Shown: positions 12,527 to 24,071 of the stretch, one piece after another
Layout of the letters: each line of letters opens with the position of its first letter
How positions within the stretch are numbered: position 1 is the stretch's first letter
Source: Cyanoderma ruficeps
Lineage: Eukaryota; Chordata; Aves; Passeriformes; Timaliidae
Direction: 5' to 3'
Assembly: GCA_008694505.1 (NCBI GenBank)
Contig: VZDJ01000010.1
Span: 1,552,234 to 1,616,233 of the forward strand
Length of the DNA stretch: 64,000 nucleotides
Notes under the pieces: model-generated
The model's input: only the letters and a program-made list of their open reading frames with translations
What the model was told of the DNA's origin: nothing
The model's database searches: none
Made by a program: the position numbers and the translations under genes

Positions 12527-15165
12527 GTATGCTTTAAATGTGGTACTACAAATATAGAAAAACTACATTTCAGCTATTACATTATAATAGTATGTTACTT
12601 TGATCAGTTTGGGCTTAAATAAATCAAGACAGAAAACAAAGACCAATATTTAAATTAATCTCTAATATTCTGGGTCAAGATCCTCACCTGCGGAGTTTAA
12701 CACTGATTTTAGTTAGCCTTAGATTGCTTTTCAGAATACCACCTCTTTGTGAAGCCTTCATCTCCTTAACCACATCTAGGATCTCCTAAGAACAGGTATG
12801 TGGGAAGAATCACATTCTGCCACTTAGAAAAAGACAAAATTTGTGTGTGTTGATACATGAATGGGAAAGTACCAAATCCAATACAATTTCAGCAAATAGA
12901 ATGACATCTGTCTGCTTTCCTGACTTATTTAACTAACACTAAGCTGAGAGATGATACTCCTCTAGAAATTCTGAAGGCTTCAGACTCACCCTTGATATCA
13001 TATATCATGCAGAAGAAAATGTGGAACAGGCAACCATATATTAAATATTCGATTTCCTATAAAAGTAAACCTTTTCAGCTGATCTGTCGTTATGCCTTTA
13101 ATTAGCAGTTTTCCATTTTTTAATCTAGAAATTTATTGCATTTGAGATTTTCTTTCTTTCTNTTATTTCACAGACTCACAGAAAAGATTTTGAAAATCTG
13201 CCTGATCTTCTCCATCTCCAAGCCTTGGAATTTCATTCAGTTCAGACCATTTCATCCTTTTCAGCCACTTCTGGTCTGTGTCCTCTGGTTCCTCTTTGAT
13301 TCAGTGAAATACTAGCTCGCCTCCAAGTATGTGTATTCCTAGCATCCCTGGGCCAACAGTTGTCTGCATGGTCATGCCCTCCATCAACCCAGCCCCACTC
13401 TGTGTCACCCCTCAGCCAGACATGGCTGATCCTACACCTTTTCCCCACCTGTTTCTTTCTGCCCCTTGTGTCTTTATACTGACATCATCTTCCACAACCA
13501 GATGTACTGTGTTCACCTCCTACAGGATCCACCCACACGTTACAAAGCTCCAAAGTTCTTTATATATACAACCCAAAATTTAAGAAAAAAGTACATGGCA
13601 CATTTACTGCAATATAAGTGTGAGCACAAGTCATTTTTCCAGCATCCAGACAATAATGTATATGCGGATGCTGTATCCAGGAGTCCTTGCAATGACATTG
13701 GGAAGAAGGAACTCCAACTGCCAAGTCGTTCTTCCATCTTCTGTGCTCCTCTTATATTGGTGACCATTGGCTTTAGGTAAACTTTTTGTATCTGTTAGGA
13801 AATGTCCATTTCTCCATCCCCACCTCCATTAGGGTTTGCTCACTGCCCTTTGTCTCCCATTCCTGGTGGGAAGCTGCAGGTAGATGTGTGCTGAGGTCTT
13901 ACTGACCATCAACACACATTAATCTCAGAACCCTTCTGACTTCCCCTCAGTGCTTCCACACCCAGACATTCCCAGGTTTAGGATTTCTATAATACTTACT
14001 CTGTATGACATCATCTACACCAGAATGTTTTAGTGCTATAAGTTGCATGACATATTCAGAAGAAGGCTGGAAGTTCAATAATGGTTACTTTTTCAGAAAA
14101 GGGTGCCTAGAATGATTTTTGGGCATGTAAGGCAGTTTGAGCTTGTACCCAAAGACTGCATTATTTGGAACTCTGTTCTGTGAGTTGGATATGCCTATTG
14201 CACCAGTGCAAAAGCCCACTATGGGTAGTGGGGGACCACAGGAATACAGACTGAGTTTTTCCACTTGCTACGCTCAAGAGTCATTTATATACCTCAGAGT
14301 CTGTGTAAAATCCCATGAAGGGAAATGCATTACTTTTAAACAAATTGAGTGTGAGAAAATTTCCAGCAATAATCATTTTTACTTTAGTACTTCCTATAAA
14401 ACATTCTCAAGCAATTCTTTCCACAGAAGATCACACACATCAACAAAAACCAAACAAACAACCCTGAAACTAAGACAAACAAACAAAAAAGCCCACTGAT
14501 AGAAAACTGCTGTACATATAGGTTTCCTATGTTCTCACAACATTCAACCTAATATATAGAAATTGTGAGCAGAATAGGAAGTAATACTATGTATTAACCA
14601 TACAAAATCTAGAAACAAATGTTAACAGGCAATTGATGACTCACCTGATATTTTTGTTACTTGTTCCAGAGCCCATGCATTTCCCTGCTCTCCAAACTCA
14701 GTGTCTGAGTATCAAGCCACCTGATACTGCCTAAACACTACCATGGACTGCCTTCCCCTGAGTAGCTCCTGCCCTAACCCCAAACTGTCACTTCCAAGTA
14801 CTAGCAATAGTACTGCTATAAATTTGAAGTGTACTTTATTGGGCATTACTTCACCCATATTGCTCATCTCAGACCCTGCTTTTAGAAGAAAAGGCCACAG
14901 ACAACAACGTGCTCCTTAAGCAGCCCACAGATGATATCACAGATGATATTTCATCTCCAGCACTTAAGAAACCAATGACTTCCCTGTCGCAGAGTAGTTA
15001 AAGATCAGGCTTCTTATAACTCCAAACTATCATGGCTGCACACAGCATCAACACAGAAAACATATTATTTAAAAAGAAATTGAGAGTCTAGACACTTTCC
15101 TGCATGTCTTTTCAGCTGGAGATATATACAGTATATAAAACAGTATGTCAGTGATGTTTACTTAC

Positions 15166-15190
15166 CTATTCTATTCTATTCTATTCTATT
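15166..15190 (+). repeat. (CTATT)n pentanucleotide microsatellite
   Basis: Five near-perfect tandem copies of CTATT are visible, followed by a diverged CCTTTTATTCTATTTTCC tail. It is a simple sequence repeat, probably length-variable between individuals. Confidence 0.85.
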
Positions 15191-15300
15191 CCTTTTATTC
15201 TATTTTCCAGTTTAATAATATCATCACCTTTCTTCAGTGTGTAAACTAGCTACTCACTAAAATGTTTTGATTAGCTGGATTTTAATTTTCTGGGAAAGGG

Positions 15301-15332
15301 ATGTGTGTGTGTTTTTTTAAAAACACACACAT
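15301..15332. repeat. TG/CA inverted repeat (hairpin)
   Basis: A TG run followed by T7 is mirrored at once by A5 and a CA run. At least 13 bases pair perfectly (15304-15316 with 15319-15331) with almost no loop. It is a cruciform-type simple sequence with no sign of function. Confidence 0.7.
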
Positions 15333-18291
15333 ATACCTGTTATGCTTATTTTCATCAATGACAGGTTAAAGAAGGAGCCTTTTTTGTCTTGATATAGGAG
15401 GTGATGTTCTGGTCCTGAGATAGGTGATGATCTGAAATTTCAAATTTTCTACAGTTGTATATTGACTGCTAATTGCAGAATACTTTTCACCTATATTCTA
15501 TATGTCAATGTGATGAGGAAAAAAGGTGGTTTTAAGTCAAACAGAGCTGCTGCCTTTGAGCTGCTTCTGCTGTGCAGGTTGGAAGCTATGTTTAAAGGAT
15601 TCAGAAAAAGCAGAGAGAGGAGAACCTTTGATGGAAACACTCCCCTGCATAACTACAGCCAGTTGCTATTTCTGACACACAGATATCCTGTGGATGAAGC
15701 AGATGCATGATCACACATGGCTGCTGGGCATAGTCTTGTTTTTCGGTGTAGGCAACCTGAGATTTACTAAGTAGGGCCTCAGGTCTGATTCATAACAACT
15801 ATTAGTGATTACAACAGATCTGTGCTTCAAAATCTAGGCTGAAGGCTGGCTGAATCAGATGTCTAAATAAATTGATCATTTTTGTTCGACTTGCAGTTTA
15901 GACTTGGTTTTTACAATTTTCTCCATGAATAAATTCATAAAAATATTTTGTTTTGGTTCAGCTCAAACAAAATTGTCATGTTTATTTACTGCACATTTTG
16001 TTCCAATAAATCAGCCAGCTGTACTTGTCTGAGCACCTAGTATTGAAGAAATTTCAACCTGAACTTAGAAGCTGAGTTCCTTGAAGAATACATCTTCCAC
16101 TGTAAAAAGTGACCTTCTCCTGAAAAATGATGCATTATAACTCCAACACTGCTGGTGCAATACAGAAGATGGCTCTTGCCCTGATGGCAAAAGGGAAAAA
16201 CTGTTTAAATTGCAGGGTTCATTCATGGCCCTTAACAGGTTTTCCTAGTTTTGAACCATAATCACCCTTACCTTCCAAAGGTAATTTCTAAGCCTACATA
16301 AATCTGACCAATGTTTTCTCTTAATATAGGTGGAGTTCAGAATGTGTATGTTCATCAGTTAAAACACTCAGTTAATTCCTAATGCTACGTAAAATGAATC
16401 ACTGTTAGAGAAACAGCTCCTAAAGTTCCTAATTTTTTACTTTGTTTCCAAGCAAAGTAATCTCCAGACAGATTGCATTCTGCCTGTAGTAAAATGAAAA
16501 CTCAAGTTAGCAATGTCACCTGGATATTAGCCACAAACTGTTTGTGGAATTCTTACCTTTTTATCCCACACAGATATATTTCAGAAAAACACAGATGAAT
16601 GGATCCACTCCAAATAAATTCTAAGACTATATAGTCTTGCAGAGAGGGGGAACTGTTTAGATAGTGTTGCTATGATCTTGTAAATATTTTCAGTAGGAAT
16701 AAAAGTCCTGGATGGAAAGAAAAGGAAGGTATTTCTTGTCTCCTTTAGCCCTGACGGACATTTGTTGGAGAAAATCATTATAGTTCTAATGATGGAGCTC
16801 CTCAGCCCTATAGAGTTCAGTATCAAGAAGTACATCAGTGCAAACTGCTGGCCTTAGTCTGCTGCAAAGGAGATTTTCTAGTGCCAGGAAATCAAGCCTG
16901 AATTAATTAATTTATATTCTCCAGTCATATCCCCCACAGAAAATCATGCTCATGCTCTACCATCTTATATCTTGGAACAAGATCTCCATAGTGGCTGGGG
17001 AACATCCATTCCTGAAAATTTTAAGTCTGGACTATAAAAAGTCCTCAACATTCTGGCCTGAACTCAGTATTGACCATGTTTTAGGCTGCAGGTTATACAA
17101 GATACCCTCCCAAGGTGCATTTCAGGCTACAGGTTTTTATTATTTTCCAGTTCTAGCACCTCCACTGAAAGAAAGACAAAGACACACAGGGGTATTCCAG
17201 GAATTATCACAGAAGGTGGAGTTCCTGCCAGGATTTCTACTTTTTATAGTGCTGTTTTGCTGATCCTGGCAAGACAGTGGACAAAAAATATTACTATGAG
17301 TAAAAAAATTGCTGTAAATTAAGACAATCAATCAAGTGATTAATTAATCCCTTCTATAATGATGAAGAGGAGAAGCAAAGAAAGATGAGACAATATTTGT
17401 GCAAAACATATGTGCCATGTAAGGAGCAAAAAATATTCAATCTTCTTACAGCTACCACAATTTATCAGTTTATCTAGTCATATATCTGTGATTGCAATGC
17501 TTGTAAGATGGCAGCACTGAAAATAGCTGGCCCCAGAGGGCTTTCTAGGCTAGTGATGCCAAAGAATTAATTTGCACTGAGATATGAAATCAAGGTTTTG
17601 TTTCAAGGTAAAAGAAGAATAAAATAACATAGTAGTAAATCTGTGTGAAAGGAATCATCATCACAGCAAAATTATCTTCCTTATGAAAAACAAAATGAGC
17701 TAAAACCATTTAGTTATATCCACTAGTTCCTTGACACATAATACACTGTGCATATGGTGAAATGTCAAAATGCTCTTCCAGAACCACAAAAGAAACAAAG
17801 GTACAGAAAACCCACTTACTATAACAGTAATACTTCCAGAGGGTTGGCACTAGTTCTGTCACTCTGTTCAGAGAAACATATAAGCATTCAGCTACATTTT
17901 CCTTTGAGTTACCAGATGGTCCTTCAGAGAAAAAATATCTTTGAGTTAATAGCATACTTGCTCTATTTGCTTACTTCTCTGAGATAGGGTTGCATCAGAA
18001 GCTCTAATTGCTATAACACACCTGCTCTGATAATAGACAAAACAAGTTAGGGATAGAAAGAAAATAGACTTGTGGTCATGTTAGAAAGCTTGTTGCCTGC
18101 TTTGTCTGAATGCTTGAAAGGCTTCCACGAATGTATCACCTTTGGAATGCTGGATCTTCTGACCCTACCACTATAAAAAATCCTCTCCATGCAGCTGAGT
18201 GATAATAGAGAATTTCTTTAATTAACACAAGGTACCATTTTACTTTCAGGGCCATGTACTTTATTTATTTATAGGGAACTTATTATTTTCT

Positions 18292-18321
18292 TAAGTGCAG
18301 TCTTATTGTAGACTGCACTTA
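18292..18321. repeat. Perfect 12-bp hairpin
   Basis: TAAGTGCAGTCT is followed by a six-base loop (TATTGT) and its exact reverse complement. The arm is mixed-sequence, not a simple repeat, which makes chance less likely. The stem does not extend beyond 12 bp, so it is too short for a typical microRNA precursor. Confidence 0.6.
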
Positions 18322-19365
18322 GCTGTCCCTTTGCTGAAGCTAGGAAGAGCAGTATATCTACAAGCTGGGGTCCCTTGTTTCCAGCAGTCTGAAGCATGCC
18401 TTGTTCATGTATCTATGAGCTAAGATCTATATTTCTAAAATAAATGCTTACTTCTTCAAGATCATTTTGACATTGCTGTGAAGAATTGCTGATCTTCTGA
18501 GAACACTCTGAGAACTCTCTGGTAGATTAATGTTAATTTAGACAAATCCTAACTGGAAATTTTTGCCTTCATTGCCATGACAAAACCTCTCTATTTGATG
18601 TTTTTAGATCCATAATATATGGTTTTTTCCTATGGGCTCACTTCCACAAAAGAGAATTTAGTTCTATATCCTTGAATAATAGAACATTAGAATAAATAAC
18701 AGATCTCTCAGATCTTGCCTTTGAAGATGGCATCTTTCTAATTTTGTTGCATACAGTTTTCCACATTTGATGATAAGGATTTTATGTGAAAATTATCCAT
18801 TACGGGAGAATCATCCATTGGTTTCTGAAGTTTTTATATCAGCATTGATCAGATTATTAGAAAAATAAAACTTAACTTTCCTTAGAAATAGTGGAGGGAA
18901 AAATTCACAAGGGCTGTTACTGTGATATTCTGCCTATGACTCTTGTAGTTCAGTCATCTACCCCAGTATTTTACTGCATGCCATTAATTTCATCAATTTT
19001 CTTTTCAAAATATTTCTGCCTTTGTTTATTAACTCTCCTACATACTTTCCCTGAGTTTGGCTCATGCACCTCAGGGAAGTTCTCACTGTCTTGGAGCAGG
19101 ATACAGACAGAGGAGCTAGGGCACTTGTTATGGTGTCTCAACCATCCAAGCATATGAATTTACTGCCTTTAAGTCAAGGAATGCTTGAGGTACGCATTCT
19201 GTAAGGTAACTGCTATTCTGCTACCTTGAAGTGGGGTTGACAACGCAAAACCTGAGCACATAAAACTACTCATTTGTCATATTCAGAATGATGCCTTAAG
19301 TTTTAGCCTTCGTATTTTCCAGATTCTGTACTGCATTAGTATATAACCCTGAACTTCATATAAAA

Positions 19366-19717
19366 TGTCAGCAAGTTCTCTTCACAGTTTAGTTAGACAA
19401 AACGATCCTTTTCCAGCCCAAGAACCAAGGACACCATTGCAGCTTCAGTCCAAAAAGTATAATCAACAGCAAATTGAGGAGAGCAAACTGGAAGGATGGA
19501 ACTTCACAAGCTGAAGCTGTAATTGGACAATTAACCCAAATAATGGACCAAAACTTTAAAAAGCATAAAAACTTGTGACCCATCTTCCATCTTGGATGTA
19601 GCCTCAGCCAGGTTCTTGTACTGCCCAAGGTGTATCCTTTGGAGGCCTTTTTAATAAATACCTACTCTATTCTTTAACACTGTCTAGCCTCTGTTCTAGG
19701 TACCCTCTCAAGGCATG
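19366..19717 (+). mobile_element. Solo retroviral LTR, avian ERVK-like
   Basis: A block of about 350 bases has the order of an LTR. It has a TG start after an A-rich flank, a TATA-like CATAAAA at 19564-19570, a polyadenylation signal AATAAA at 19653-19658, a pyrimidine-rich U5-like stretch, and an end reading AAGGCATGA in place of a CA end. The bases flanking the proposed ends (ATAAAA on the left, AGAAAA on the right) agree at 5 of 6 positions, as a decayed target-site duplication would. There is no internal retroviral sequence on either side, so it is solo. The overall style resembles abundant songbird ERVK LTRs, which is recognition from memory and not a database match. Ends are uncertain by several bases. 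Confidence 0.6.
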
Positions 19718-21899
19718 AAGAAAATATTTTTTTAGAAAATAAATAAGTGAAGGTAAAGGTGTATTGCATAGAATATAAACAAAGATTAGATCATAAGGTT
19801 TCTTTTAATATCAGCCTGGAAACAACATTTTTCTTGTTTTAATGAAAGGTTTTAGAAGAGCATCCTAACCAAAGATGCTCTTAAAACCAAATTTTTTGCT
19901 TGGTTTTTCAGAGATCTAAGACCCATTTAATCTTTCTTTCTGAATTTCTCTTTAAATTCATTATTTTATTTGGAGACTGGGTTTTAATTAGCATAAGGCT
20001 TTTTCCTTCCTGTGTTAATGTAAATATTTCTCTTCCCAGCACACCTCTCCATGGTACTTAGACAGTTATTAAATAACTCCCTGTTTATACAGAGTGTAGG
20101 ACTTCCTACTATCTGTAGTGTCATTTTAACTTTTTCAGTCTAGCATGTGGATGTTGTGATATGTATAAACCCACTACAGAAAAATGTACAGTAAGATTAA
20201 GCACAATTCAAACTGCTAAACAAGCTAATTTGATATAGTTTATGATTTGCTGCCGACTAAGACCCTACCTGTTGACAGAAAAATATTTTGGGATGACAAC
20301 TAAAATGGCATGATTGTTACCCAAACCATTTTTAAATAGCCACCTTTATTCTGCTAGTATGTAAAGGTATACTGAGGAGAAATACATCCAGACCCTGGTT
20401 TTTCAAAGGAGAAATACATCTGGACATTGGTTTTCCAAACACAGTAATTGACTTAGATTTTTACTAACGTATTATTAATGCCTTCACACGGGCAGACTCT
20501 TCAGCTGCAGGCATTAAAGTACAGCAATTTGTTACCTAAGAAGTAAATTAGAAAGTTTGATTCTTTAGATACTATCTGGAGTAAATAGATGCACAACAGG
20601 AAAGATCACTAAGGGCCACATTGCTGTGAAACTATATCCTTATGAAATAAAGGGCACTTAGTGTCTGCATAAATATCAACATCTGGTGCACAACATGAAG
20701 TGGAAGAGGTGGATCATTTGGTTCTGCATTGTGAACTGCCCTGGCAGCCTTTGGAAAAATAATAGAGATGTTACTAAAATGACTTGTGGCAAGGGGCCAA
20801 ATGCTGATATTTCTCACACAGCTGGACCTACCACTTAACCCAATGAAGTTCGCATGAATTTCAGTATGGGGCACGAATCTATCTATTTATTATATCTCCA
20901 TTTTAATAAACTGTTTGACCTTGTGCTTTCTAAGCTTTGAATAAAATCTATTTGATTCACTGAAAAGCTAAGCTTGCTACAGACATCTTATGAAGTTTGG
21001 TATTATTCAATGCTGTCTTCATTTTGCTGCATATAATGGTCCTATTCTTCGCCATTCATGAATTATGTAGGTCAGTACATAGGCATGCCAGGAAAACCTT
21101 TCTAGCACCCCATACAATCATGTATTTTGTATATGTAATGGCATATGTTATTGTGATTCTCTCAAAAATATTTCAGGGAATTGCTAGAATGTTAAAATTA
21201 CTATTTTTGTTTGTCTCCTTCTGTATTGTCAAGTGAATTAGTCCCCATGAATGCCACTGTGCAGAGATAGAACAGGAGTAAAATAAAATATGGGGAAAGG
21301 TGTGAAACTAGATGCTTGGCCAAAAATAGCTTTGCTATACATAAAACATACTGCTGTGTTATGGTTTGATTTTGTAGGTTTATGGGTTTGTATATTCAGG
21401 GCTAAGAACTATTCATTGTAAAGATATAAATGGAGAAGTTATTAGAAATCTTCCAGTGCAATAATAAATTAAATAAAGGACAGAAATAACAGCTTACCCT
21501 CATCATGTGTTCACTGATTTTTTGCAAAATTTCTATCATGGCTCATAAGCATTGTTACTAGTAGTCTACTTCAGACTAAGAATCAAGCATTTCTGGGTTC
21601 TGGGATGTTAAAATATTGCTACCAGTGAGACTAAGGCAAAGCTGGGGAACAGTTACTCTCAAAGCTATAAAAGGTTTTTGGATCATAACTGCTCTTTGTC
21701 CATGCTTCCAAATTTCAAATTTAGTTTAATTTTGATTATTCACTTCATACAATAACACATAAGCCATGAGAAATTGCCTAACTACTGTTTTTTTAATTGC
21801 CTCTGAAGTGCTTGCCTATCAGGTGAATTAATGGAAGGGATAGGTTAGTATTTTTTGACACTTTTTTGTATTAATTAGGGAATGAAAGACAAAATTTCA
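19718..21899. other. AT-rich non-genic stretch
   Basis: No gene is supported. A diverged 32-base tandem duplication lies at 20376-20407 and 20408-20439 (each starting GGAGAAATACATC). A hydrophobic frame at 20997-21236 is T-rich noise of the kind AT-rich DNA gives. Confidence 0.55.
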
Positions 21900-21925
21900 T
21901 GTCTTGAGAAAGGGAAAGATGCTCG

Positions 21926-21931
21926 TTTATT
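21926..21931 (-). terminator. LTR polyadenylation signal AATAAA
   Basis: AATAAA on the minus strand, about 150 bases after the TATA box, is the expected 3'-end processing signal of the proviral transcript. It lies inside the LTR only if the longer LTR limit is right. Confidence 0.45.
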
Positions 21932-22078
21932 TAATTTTCATGTGTTCAAAGAAATAAGGAATCTTCAGAAACTAGTCAGGACCCAAAGGTTTTTATATGT
22001 TTTTCTGGAAGTAAAATAACGAACTGACAATGAGGTGGATAAAAACCCCATTCACGGTTTCGGCTTTGGAGGGGTCTG

Positions 22079-22085
22079 TTTTATA
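22079..22085 (-). promoter_or_regulatory. LTR TATA box
   Basis: TATAAAA in the context CCTGTATAAAACAGACCCC on the minus strand, at the expected place near the end of U3. It is the only good TATA box in the provirus, because the 5' LTR lacks this region. Confidence 0.65.
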
Positions 22086-22494
22086 CAGGTTTTTTTCCCA
22101 AAGGTAGGGTCTTCTGTCCACTTTTGCTCAGTTTGCATATTCATGTAACTTCTTTCTTGCATTCAGTTTTTCAAAGCATCTTTCCAGGCAGGGATGAGGG
22201 CTTGATTCGATTTACAGGAATCCGGCACTGGGATGCACATCCTTGATGGCTTAGACTGTCTTATCAGAGATGCATGTCGGGTATCAATCACTCGGGTGTA
22301 GTCCGGCCCAACTCTGGTAAGGAGGCATCTCCAGCTGAGCCACTTCTTTTCAGTTGTAAATTTGAGTCTTCCTCGGTGCCTTGCCTCGGTGTTTTGCAAT
22401 TGTAAATCAGTCTTCTGCTTAGGGTTTTTTTTACAGTATTGGGTTCTTTAATTTCCAAGCATGAATTAATATATATATCATATATCACAGTCCA

Positions 22495-22505
22495 TCCCCT
22501 TTTAT
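22495..22505 (-). other. Polypurine tract
   Basis: ATAAAAGGGGA on the minus strand directly before the 3' LTR. In retroviruses this purine run resists RNase H and primes plus-strand DNA synthesis. Its position helps fix the LTR start at 22494 or 22489. Confidence 0.75.
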
Positions 22506-22665
22506 ATGAACACATTAATTTGTGCTTTATCAATGACCTTTTGATTTTACTACCAACTTTACACATTCTTAATGAACTATTCTTAGTAGCTATTCTATTT
22601 TTCTAATTTTTTACTAAATTCTACCTTATACTATTAGTACCACTGTCACCTGTAAAAAAAATTCC

Positions 22666-24071
22666 TTAGTCATGTTCCCATCTATCGTAATCATCCCATT
22701 CTTCTTGTAATATTACACAGTATTTCTGATAATTAATGTTCTCTTCTTTAACTTTCTCCTCAAACTTAGCCAAAGCCTCAGCAGCCTTACTCCTTTCTTC
22801 TCTTTCCTCCAGTTTCATTATTTTGGACACTTTAGGAATTTGGCCATATTTTTCTATTGCAAGCTCTGGATCTGTGAGCAGGGATGCTACCTTTAGACTA
22901 ATAAAACATGGTATTAAGCAAGGCAGAAATATAACCCCAGCTATGGAACATAATATGAAAAACACCACTTTTTCCACCAAGCTCCCTCCCCAAAAAACTG
23001 ATCTCACTATGAAACCTGGAGGATAGAGTGCCATTTCTGTCCCAGAACATGTGCTACCTTCTTAATTTCAGCTGCAAGGCCCCTGATGGTTTCCCTGTAG
23101 TCATCAATTTCTATGCAACATTCAGACTCATTGAACTTTCCACCACCCCTTCCTTCCTCAGCTAACAGGTAGTTCAATGCAATGTAATTTTTATACAAAA
23201 AGACCCACATTTGGGAATGTTGTTTAGCCAATAATTCAAGAGCATCCGAGGTATGATTTGACACAATCTCTACCACAGCTTGGAGTCTTATCAACTTATT
23301 CAGCAGGTAAATTGGGGTCTTATACCCCCAACTTCTATTGTGGGCCCAAGTTGCAGGGCCATAGTAAGGTATTATCCTTTCAGCAGGCTATTCTGCCTTC
23401 CCCCATTTCTGACTCCCTCTGGCTATTGGAAGCTCTTTCTTTAATTCCCTTTTCTTTCTACTTATAGTTTCATACAGGGGGACTCCTAGCAAACTACTCT
23501 TGGATCTGGGTAGTGTGAAAAAGAGAGGTTTGATCATTCCCAGAGTGCAAGACCACTTCCACCTGCAGGGAAATTCACTGTAAGCCTTTTTACCACATAT
23601 CCAGTATATTCCATCAGGTGCTTTCCACCTAATATTTACATTCTCTGTCTCCTTCCAATAATCTTTTAGATTCTCCAAGGATTGGTAAGGGTTAGCTCCA
23701 GAACTTTTACGCCAACATAATCCAATTGAGTTAATCCACTCACATCCTTTTCTCATCTGACTCCAATATCCTGCTGGAGGTTCAGGTTGTCAGATTCTGG
23801 TTTTATTGTTTGAGTTTACTGCTAGAGTGGATATACAAGGAGTGTTTCCCACTACTTCAGTGTATTCCTTTTCTTCTCTACTGATAGAAATCGTTTCAAT
23901 TATTCTTTGATCTAAAATCCACCCCTCAGGTTTTTGCATTGTTTTTGAAATTTGAGCATTGTCCCATTTCAGAAGTTGTTCTGGAGATAAACTGTCACCT
24001 TTCCATGGCCATTTTTCAGCTGATTTCAGGCCTTCACAAATCCAACAATTATCTGATACCCCTCGGTCATT
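22666..24071 (-). pseudogene. env pseudogene (gamma-type SU and TM)
   Basis: Envelope glycoprotein remnant. SU-like sequence begins just after the pol stop with a CWIC motif (24036-24047), the CXXC type that bonds to TM in gamma-type envelopes. No signal peptide or receptor-binding front part is visible, so the 5' end is probably lost. The later SU has Trp- and Cys-rich segments and ends at an RKKR furin-type site (23448-23459). TM follows with a helical core (about 23150-23300), a CC pair where the upstream Cys expected for a CX6CC motif is replaced by Gly, a membrane span at about 22900-22968 and a charged tail of about 75 residues ending at 22666. Breaks: TGA at 23790-23792, TAG at 23388-23390 soon after the cleavage site, and a frameshift near 23007-23040 ahead of the membrane span. 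It cannot make a full protein. Confidence 0.88.

Larger units (their letters stand above)
12527..19365. other. AT-rich non-genic stretch with simple repeats
   Basis: No gene or clear transposon. Small structures: an undetermined base (n) at 13162 inside a CTTT-rich run, a (CTATT)n run at about 15166-15190, a TG/CA hairpin at 15301-15332, CAAA-rich sequence near 14444-14490, and a perfect short hairpin at 18292-18321. Open frames up to 120 codons (14137-14499) have no recognisable motifs. Confidence 0.55.
21900..22489 (-). repeat. Provirus 3' LTR
   Basis: Read on the minus strand, the LTR starts TGTGATATATG just after the polypurine tract (or at TGGAC, 22494). It runs through about 400 bases of U3 to a TATA box at 22079-22085 and has AATAAA at 21926-21931. 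The far end is not certain: CA ends are possible at 21900 (after the poly(A) signal) or at 22025 (before it). I prefer 21900 because it keeps the poly(A) signal inside the LTR. Only the first 95 bases or so match the 5' LTR remnant. Confidence 0.65.

Noticed and set aside
13150..13165. Undetermined base at 13162 as a biological feature
   Set aside because: It is an ambiguous base call in a CTTT-rich run and says nothing about function.
20997..21236. 79-codon hydrophobic frame as a small membrane protein
   Set aside because: T-rich DNA gives Phe, Leu, Ile and Val by composition. No splice or promoter context supports it.
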